DNA from: Methylotenera_A sp040387035 | GTDB lineage: Bacteria; Pseudomonadota; Gammaproteobacteria; Burkholderiales; Methylophilaceae | Direction of reading: 5' to 3' | DNA length: 16,897 bases | Assembly: GCA_040387035.1 (NCBI GenBank) | Contig: JAZKEN010000060.1 | Location: 1 to 16,897, forward strand | The notes under the pieces: generated by a model | Seen by the model: only the letters and a program-made list of their open reading frames with translations | What the model was told of the DNA's origin: nothing | Database searches by the model: none | Made by a program: the position numbers and the translations under genes | Part shown: piece by piece, positions 13,580 through 16,897 of the stretch | Layout of the letters: each line of letters begins with the position of its first letter | How positions within the stretch are numbered: position 1 is the stretch's first letter

Positions 13580-14173
13580 ATGAAAAAATTATTGTTGGCC
13601 AGTCTGGTTTTGTTTTTAAGTGCGTGCAACCCAAATGCTCAATCAGGCACCGATAGCAAAGCCGCAAGCTTTGTAGGCACCGATATCACAGGCGCCGACT
13701 TTGTAAAACCATTGTCATTAACCGACCACAATGGCAAAAAACGCACCATGAGCGATTTTAAAGGCAAGGTAGTGACGCTGTTTTTCGGCTACACGCATTG
13801 CCCGGACGTATGCCCAACAACGATGGTTGACTTGAAACAAACCATGAAACTGCTTGGCGGTAAATCCGATCAAGTACAAGTGCTGTTTGTGACGGTGGAC
13901 CCGCAACGCGATACGCAAGAGGTTTTGGCGCAATTCGTACCCTCATTTGACTCGCGTTTTATTGGTTTGTGGGGAAGTCTGCAAGAGACAGCCGAAACCT
14001 TGGGCAATTTTAAAATCTACTATTCAAAAGTACCCAGCAAAACCCAGGGCGATTACACCATTGACCATAGCGCAGGTATGTATGTATTTGATAGACAAGG
14101 AAAAATCAGGCTTTACCTGGATTACGGCCAAAAACCGGCGGATATCGCCAGCGATATTACCAAGCTGATGTAA
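13580..14173 (+). CDS. SCO1/SenC/PrrC-family copper chaperone lipoprotein
   Basis: A membrane-anchored thioredoxin-fold protein that helps load copper into the CuA site of cytochrome c oxidase, or acts as a periplasmic thiol reductant (family knowledge). The start is ATG 13580, preceded by GGGAG with 7 bases spacing; the upstream GTG at 13559 would translate that site and is rejected. The 197 residues open MKKLLLASLVLFLSAC, a lipoprotein signal with Cys16. The copper-binding motif HCPDVC (Cys74, Cys78) and the distal His163 in DHSAGMYVFD are all present, so it should bind copper. FFGYTHCPDVCPTTM and LFVTVDPQRDT are typical. No oxidase genes are adjacent. It ends at a strong terminator. Confidence 0.93.
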   Translation: MKKLLLASLVLFLSACNPNAQSGTDSKAASFVGTDITGADFVKPLSLTDHNGKKRTMSDFKGKVVTLFFGYTHCPDVCPTTMVDLKQTMKLLGGKSDQVQVLFVTVDPQRDTQEVLAQFVPSFDSRFIGLWGSLQETAETLGNFKIYYSKVPSKTQGDYTIDHSAGMYVFDRQGKIRLYLDYGQKPADIASDITKLM

Positions 14174-14186
14174 ATATAAGTTAAGC

Positions 14187-14211
14187 AAAAGGGGCGTTAA
14201 GCCCCTTTTTT
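14187..14211. terminator. Bidirectional terminator between sco1-like gene and DUF805 gene
   Basis: GGGGC (14191-14195) pairs with GCCCC (14201-14205) around GTTAA, and flanking AAAA (14187-14190) pairs with or acts as the T-tract opposite TTTTTT (14206-14211). It lies between the convergent stops at 14173 and 14215 and can serve both. Confidence 0.9.
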
Positions 14212-14214
14212 GTA

Positions 14215-14550
14215 TTAATTGGCAGGCGGTGTCCCATACTGGTTATCACCAGTGTCACCCGGTTGCGCGAGCAGGTAAATCATGTAGATCCAGCCCAGTA
14301 TTGGAATCAGCCAGATCAATTGCAGCCAACCCGTTTTGTTCATGTCATGCAAGCGGCGTGCGCCAACCGCAAGCGAGGGCAATAACGTGGCTAGCGAAAA
14401 TGCCCAGGAAACATAGTTGCCGACAGCTTCCAGCAACAATGAAACGCCCACACAAAACAGCGCAAACCACCAAAATTCGGGGCGCTTGGCGCGACCTGCA
14501 AAATCGGCATATTTAGCAAAACATAGCTTAATTGAATCGGTAAATGACAT
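14215..14550 (-). CDS. DUF805 inner-membrane protein
   Basis: A 111-residue DUF805 family member of unknown function. It shows the family's FAGRAKRPEFWWF start (17-29), a hydrophobic stretch (about 26-51), LLPSLAVGARRLHDMNKTGW (56-75), a further hydrophobic stretch LIWLIPILGWIYMIYLL, and the terminal AQPGDTGDNQYG. It probably has three to four membrane helices in the inner membrane. A strong AGGGGGA lies about 5 bases before the ATG at 14550. It appears to be transcribed alone, with 71 bases separating it from the upstream metalloprotein gene. Confidence 0.92.
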   Translation of the reverse strand: MSFTDSIKLCFAKYADFAGRAKRPEFWWFALFCVGVSLLLEAVGNYVSWAFSLATLLPSLAVGARRLHDMNKTGWLQLIWLIPILGWIYMIYLLAQPGDTGDNQYGTPPAN

Positions 14551-14621
14551 TTTTATCCCCCTTTTATGTTGAACAACGATGAAGCGTTATCAAGCTAACA
14601 TAAAATGGCGAATGGGTAAAA

Positions 14622-15332
14622 TCACATGCGGTGCAGTTGCGGCGACAAAGCTTTGAGTGCTTTTTCGGCTTGTTTGTAATCCGGGAATAAACTCTCAACC
14701 ACCGCCCAGAACTTGGCTGAATGATTCATCTGTTTTAAATGCGCTAGTTCGTGGCAAATCACATAATTGATAATATGCGGCGGTGCCTGCAGTAAGCGCC
14801 AGTTCAGACGCACTTCGCCGCGGCTATTGCAGCTGCCCCAACGCGATTTGGCGTTGGATAGCGTCAATGGTGGTGTAGCAACCCCTAATTTAGCGGCCAG
14901 GATTTCTAAGCGCCGACTAAAATCGAGTGCGGCCTGTTTTTGGTACCACTGAACCACTTTGCGGTGTATAAGTGCCTGGTTACCGGGCGTTGGAGTTGCC
15001 ATGGTTAAGGTATTGGCAGCAAAGGCCAGCGCTTTATTGCTTGGGTTATTGATAATGCTAAGCTGAATATCCTGTCCTAGGTACAGCAAATGTTCCCCAT
15101 CAACCCAGTTTATTGAATCTACTTGATTGGCTTCACGCGCCTGTAACTTATTCAGTATCCAGCCGGATTTTTCTTGTAAAATTTGGTTAAGCTGAAAAGC
15201 AAAAATGCGCTTGGGTGCGTGCACCACCAAACCATCAGCCGTGATTTTCAGCCCAACGGTGCGGCGTTGGCGATGTTCCAGCAGGTAAGAGATGGTTTCG
15301 CCATTGGCTAATGTCAGTACTTGATTGGCCAT
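14622..15332 (-). CDS. YgjP-like (DUF45) zinc metalloprotein, SprT-like
   Basis: A 236-residue member of the YgjP/DUF45 family. The zinc site is HELAH (194-198) with the third ligand His204 in MNHSAKFW. It is preceded by KSRWGSCNSRGEVRLNWRL (162-180), the other family signature. Members are annotated as M48-type metallopeptidases, and E. coli YgjP has been reported to hydrolyse UTP, so the activity is not certain from sequence. There is no signal peptide, so it is cytosolic. The start ATG shares one base with the plsC stop (TAATG), which makes it the third gene of gmhB-plsC-ygjP. Confidence 0.9.
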   Translation of the reverse strand: MANQVLTLANGETISYLLEHRQRRTVGLKITADGLVVHAPKRIFAFQLNQILQEKSGWILNKLQAREANQVDSINWVDGEHLLYLGQDIQLSIINNPSNKALAFAANTLTMATPTPGNQALIHRKVVQWYQKQAALDFSRRLEILAAKLGVATPPLTLSNAKSRWGSCNSRGEVRLNWRLLQAPPHIINYVICHELAHLKQMNHSAKFWAVVESLFPDYKQAEKALKALSPQLHRM

Positions 15333-16039
15333 TAGTTGTTCAGCACCAGCATTTCCGCTTCAATCCAGGCTTCAGTCAATTGGTTGGCCGCATCGGCTTT
15401 TAATCCGGCTGTTTGAATAGGCGGCCCGATATGCATCTGGATCACGCCTGGTTTTTTGATAAAACTATTCTTGGCCCAGAATTTACCGGCGTTATGCGCC
15501 ACCGGTACTATTTGGGTATTCGTATGCGTGGCAAGCCAGGCGCCGCCAATATGGTATTTGCCGCGTTCACCCGGTGCTTTGCGCGTACCCTCCGGGAAAA
15601 TGACTATCCATAAGCCTTTGCTTAATCTTTCCTTGCCTTTTGCGACCAGTTTTTTCAACGCCTCACGCCCGGCGCTACGGTCAATGGCGATTGGCGAACT
15701 CATGGCTAAACCCCAGCCAAAGATAGGAATCCATAGCAATTCACGCTTCATTACATAACATTGCTCAGGAAAGATGGCCTGGAAAGCCAGGGTCTCCCAT
15801 GCGGACTGGTGTTTGGATAAGATAATGCTGGGTGTGCCAGGCATGTTGTCTAGCCCCGTGATTTTGTGCGTGATATTGCAAGTGACGCGCAACCACCAGA
15901 TCATGCTGCGCGCCCAGCCGGAGATTAAATAGTTGCGGGTGACTGGGTTAAACGGCAAGGCTAAAAAAGCCACCAGAGTGAAAATAGGCGCAGTAATCGC
16001 CTGGCCTAAAAAGAATAATACGGAACGTAAAAGTAACAT
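15332..16039 (-). CDS. plsC: 1-Acyl-sn-glycerol-3-phosphate acyltransferase PlsC
   Basis: Acylates lysophosphatidate to phosphatidate at the inner membrane. The 235 residues start with a hydrophobic anchor (about 5-30). They carry the catalytic HX4D-type motif as KHQSAWET (76-83: His77 with Glu82 in place of Asp, as I recall for betaproteobacterial members), then VMKRELLWIPIFGWGL, PIAIDR (116-121) and FPEGTR (148-153). It begins 20 bases after the gmhB stop and overlaps the downstream YgjP-like gene by one base. The gmhB-plsC neighbourhood downstream of glyS is common in betaproteobacteria. Confidence 0.94.
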   Translation of the reverse strand: MLLLRSVLFFLGQAITAPIFTLVAFLALPFNPVTRNYLISGWARSMIWWLRVTCNITHKITGLDNMPGTPSIILSKHQSAWETLAFQAIFPEQCYVMKRELLWIPIFGWGLAMSSPIAIDRSAGREALKKLVAKGKERLSKGLWIVIFPEGTRKAPGERGKYHIGGAWLATHTNTQIVPVAHNAGKFWAKNSFIKKPGVIQMHIGPPIQTAGLKADAANQLTEAWIEAEMLVLNN

Positions 16040-16059
16040 GCGTTAATCGTGCTCTAGTC

Positions 16060-16617
16060 TTATTGTTGTTCAGCAATAATATGCTGTACGGCTTCATTCA
16101 AATCGGCAAAAATCAAGGTATTTTTAGGTAGCGGCCTGTCGGAATTGTTGGCTTGTGCCAGCGTTTCTTCCCCTTTGCCTGTCCTCACCAATATTGGCTT
16201 GCAGCCGGCATCGGCAAAGGCCTGCAAATCACGGTAGGCGTCGCCAATGCCATATACTTCGTTCAGCTCGACCGAAAATCGGCGGCCGATATCTTCTATC
16301 ATGCCCGTTTTGGGCTTGCGGCAATTGCAATGGTCATCCGCTGCGTGCGGGCAATAGAATAGGGCATCTATGCGCCCCCCCAATAAGCCCAGGGCGCGAT
16401 GCATTTTGTCATGGATCGCATTCAGCGTCACCATATCAAATAAGCCACGTGCAATGCCGGACTGATTGGTCGCCAGGGCTACACGGAAGCCAGACTGATT
16501 CAGCAAGGCAATCGCTTCCAGGCTGCCAGCGATTGGAATCCATTCACTTGGATTTTTGATGAAATTGGCAGAATCAACGTTGATGACGCCATCCCTATCT
16601 AAAATAACCAGTTTCAT
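16060..16617 (-). CDS. gmhB: D-glycero-beta-D-manno-heptose-1,7-bisphosphate 7-phosphatase GmhB
   Basis: A HAD-superfamily phosphatase in the ADP-heptose pathway for the LPS inner core. The 185 residues show the nucleophile motif LDRDGVIN (6-13, Asp7 and Asp9), ALATNQSGIARG (48-59), the zinc loop CPHAADDHCNC (Cys89, His91, Cys97, Cys99), CRKPKTGM (99-106) and GIGDAYRDLQA with Asp126 and Asp130. Start ATG 16617 has GGAG 7 bases upstream. That site directly abuts a REP-type hairpin, so the repeat forms the whole leader if transcription runs through from glyS. It is followed by plsC after 20 bases. Confidence 0.93.
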   Translation of the reverse strand: MKLVILDRDGVINVDSANFIKNPSEWIPIAGSLEAIALLNQSGFRVALATNQSGIARGLFDMVTLNAIHDKMHRALGLLGGRIDALFYCPHAADDHCNCRKPKTGMIEDIGRRFSVELNEVYGIGDAYRDLQAFADAGCKPILVRTGKGEETLAQANNSDRPLPKNTLIFADLNEAVQHIIAEQQ

Positions 16618-16627
16618 ATTTCGACTC

Positions 16628-16741
16628 CGTCATTCCCGCGTAGGCGGGAATCTAGGTAACTTAAAAATTCAGTGTTATTAAAATTAATTACCATTATTGG
16701 TGCTTTACCTAGCCTGGATTGCGGCCTGCGCGGCAATGACG
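16628..16741. repeat. REPIN-like pair of inverted REP hairpins between glyS and gmhB
   Basis: The left arm (16628-16659) contains a perfect 8-base-pair hairpin, ATTCCCGC / GCGGGAAT, with loop GTAG. The right arm (16705-16741) carries the same unit inverted: ATTGC-C-GC / GC-C-GCAAT with one C-C mismatch. The outer ends CGTCATT and AATGACG, and the inner ends TAGGTAA and TTACCTA, are exact inverted copies. Two REP units facing each other over an AT-rich spacer is the REPIN arrangement, mobilised in trans by REP-associated tyrosine transposases (RAYTs). No transposase gene or clear target duplication is seen here. Confidence 0.72.
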
Positions 16742-16758
16742 ATTAAGAAGCATAAAGG

Positions 16759-16896
16759 CTAGCCCGCAAGCTTGGATAAATCCGCAACACGGTTCATGGT
16801 TTGGTGCAAAGTTGCCAGCAAACCTAAACGATTCATTTTCAATGCAGCATCATCCGCATTGACCATTACGTGATCAAAAAAGTCATCCACAGGTGC
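16759..16896 (-). CDS. glyS: Glycyl-tRNA synthetase beta subunit, C-terminal end (partial)
   Basis: Forty-five residues and a TAG stop of a protein that enters from the right edge. APVDDFFDHVMVNADD, then KMNRLGLLATLHQTMNRVADLSKLAG, is the conserved end of the GlyS beta subunit. With GlyQ it forms the bacterial alpha2beta2 glycyl-tRNA synthetase. gmhB lies 141 bases downstream in the same direction, with the REPIN in the gap. Confidence 0.9.
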   Translation of the reverse strand, partial: APVDDFFDHVMVNADDAALKMNRLGLLATLHQTMNRVADLSKLAG

Positions 16897-16897
16897 T

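Noticed and set aside
16155..16559. 134-residue plus-strand frame opposite gmhB
   Set aside because: It is fully antisense to a well-conserved gene, rich in Arg, Cys, His and Ser, with no recognisable motif: a shadow frame.

Overview
The window is a densely packed piece of a proteobacterial chromosome, most likely a betaproteobacterium close to the methylotrophic Methylophilaceae (Methylotenera/Methylophilus type). That placement is inference. It rests on protein-level resemblance, the syntenic blocks (pcnB-folK-deoxynucleoside kinase-panBC, ilvE with a zf-CHCC protein, glyS-gmhB-plsC), a VPLPA/PEP-CTERM surface protein and the moderate base composition. There are no rRNA or tRNA genes, CRISPR arrays, insertion sequences or phage genes. 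All complete genes look intact. No gene-free stretch exceeds 300 bases.

Layout. Positions 1-165 hold the 3' end of pmbA (+), which shares a bidirectional terminator with the outer-membrane lipoprotein gene mlaA (-). Next on the minus strand come a class I photolyase and an orphan 96-residue protein. Upstream (higher coordinates) lies panB-panC-panD-rsfS-rlmH, also minus strand: pantothenate synthesis, then ribosome silencing and 23S rRNA methylation. A TTG-started VPLPA-CTERM protein sits between panB and the next operon. That operon, cobalamin adenosyltransferase-pcnB-folK-deoxynucleoside kinase, is joined by 1-4 base start/stop overlaps and ends at a clear terminator. Divergent from it is murI (+). 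Convergent to murI is ilvE-zf-CHCC-LRR kinase (-). Then come sco1 (+) and a DUF805 membrane protein (-) sharing a bidirectional terminator. Last is gmhB-plsC-YgjP-type metalloprotein (-), with the 3' end of glyS at the right edge and a REPIN-like repeat pair between glyS and gmhB.

How the genes work together. PanB, PanC and PanD make pantothenate for CoA. FolK feeds folate synthesis. MurI supplies D-glutamate for peptidoglycan. PlsC makes phosphatidate, GmhB acts in LPS heptose synthesis and MlaA maintains outer-membrane lipid asymmetry, so envelope biogenesis recurs. PcnB, RsfS and RlmH act on RNA and ribosomes.

The region is mostly ordinary housekeeping DNA and I do not see a convincing new multi-gene system. 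The points that deserve a second look are: the orphan 96-residue gene behind a sigma-54-like promoter and a leader inverted repeat; the solo VPLPA-CTERM protein placed between the kinase gene and panB; a photolyase with Phe in place of the distal tryptophan of its electron-transfer chain; a panD-specific promoter that separates panD-rsfS-rlmH from panBC; the REPIN abutting the gmhB ribosome-binding site; and the LRR-kinase fusion.
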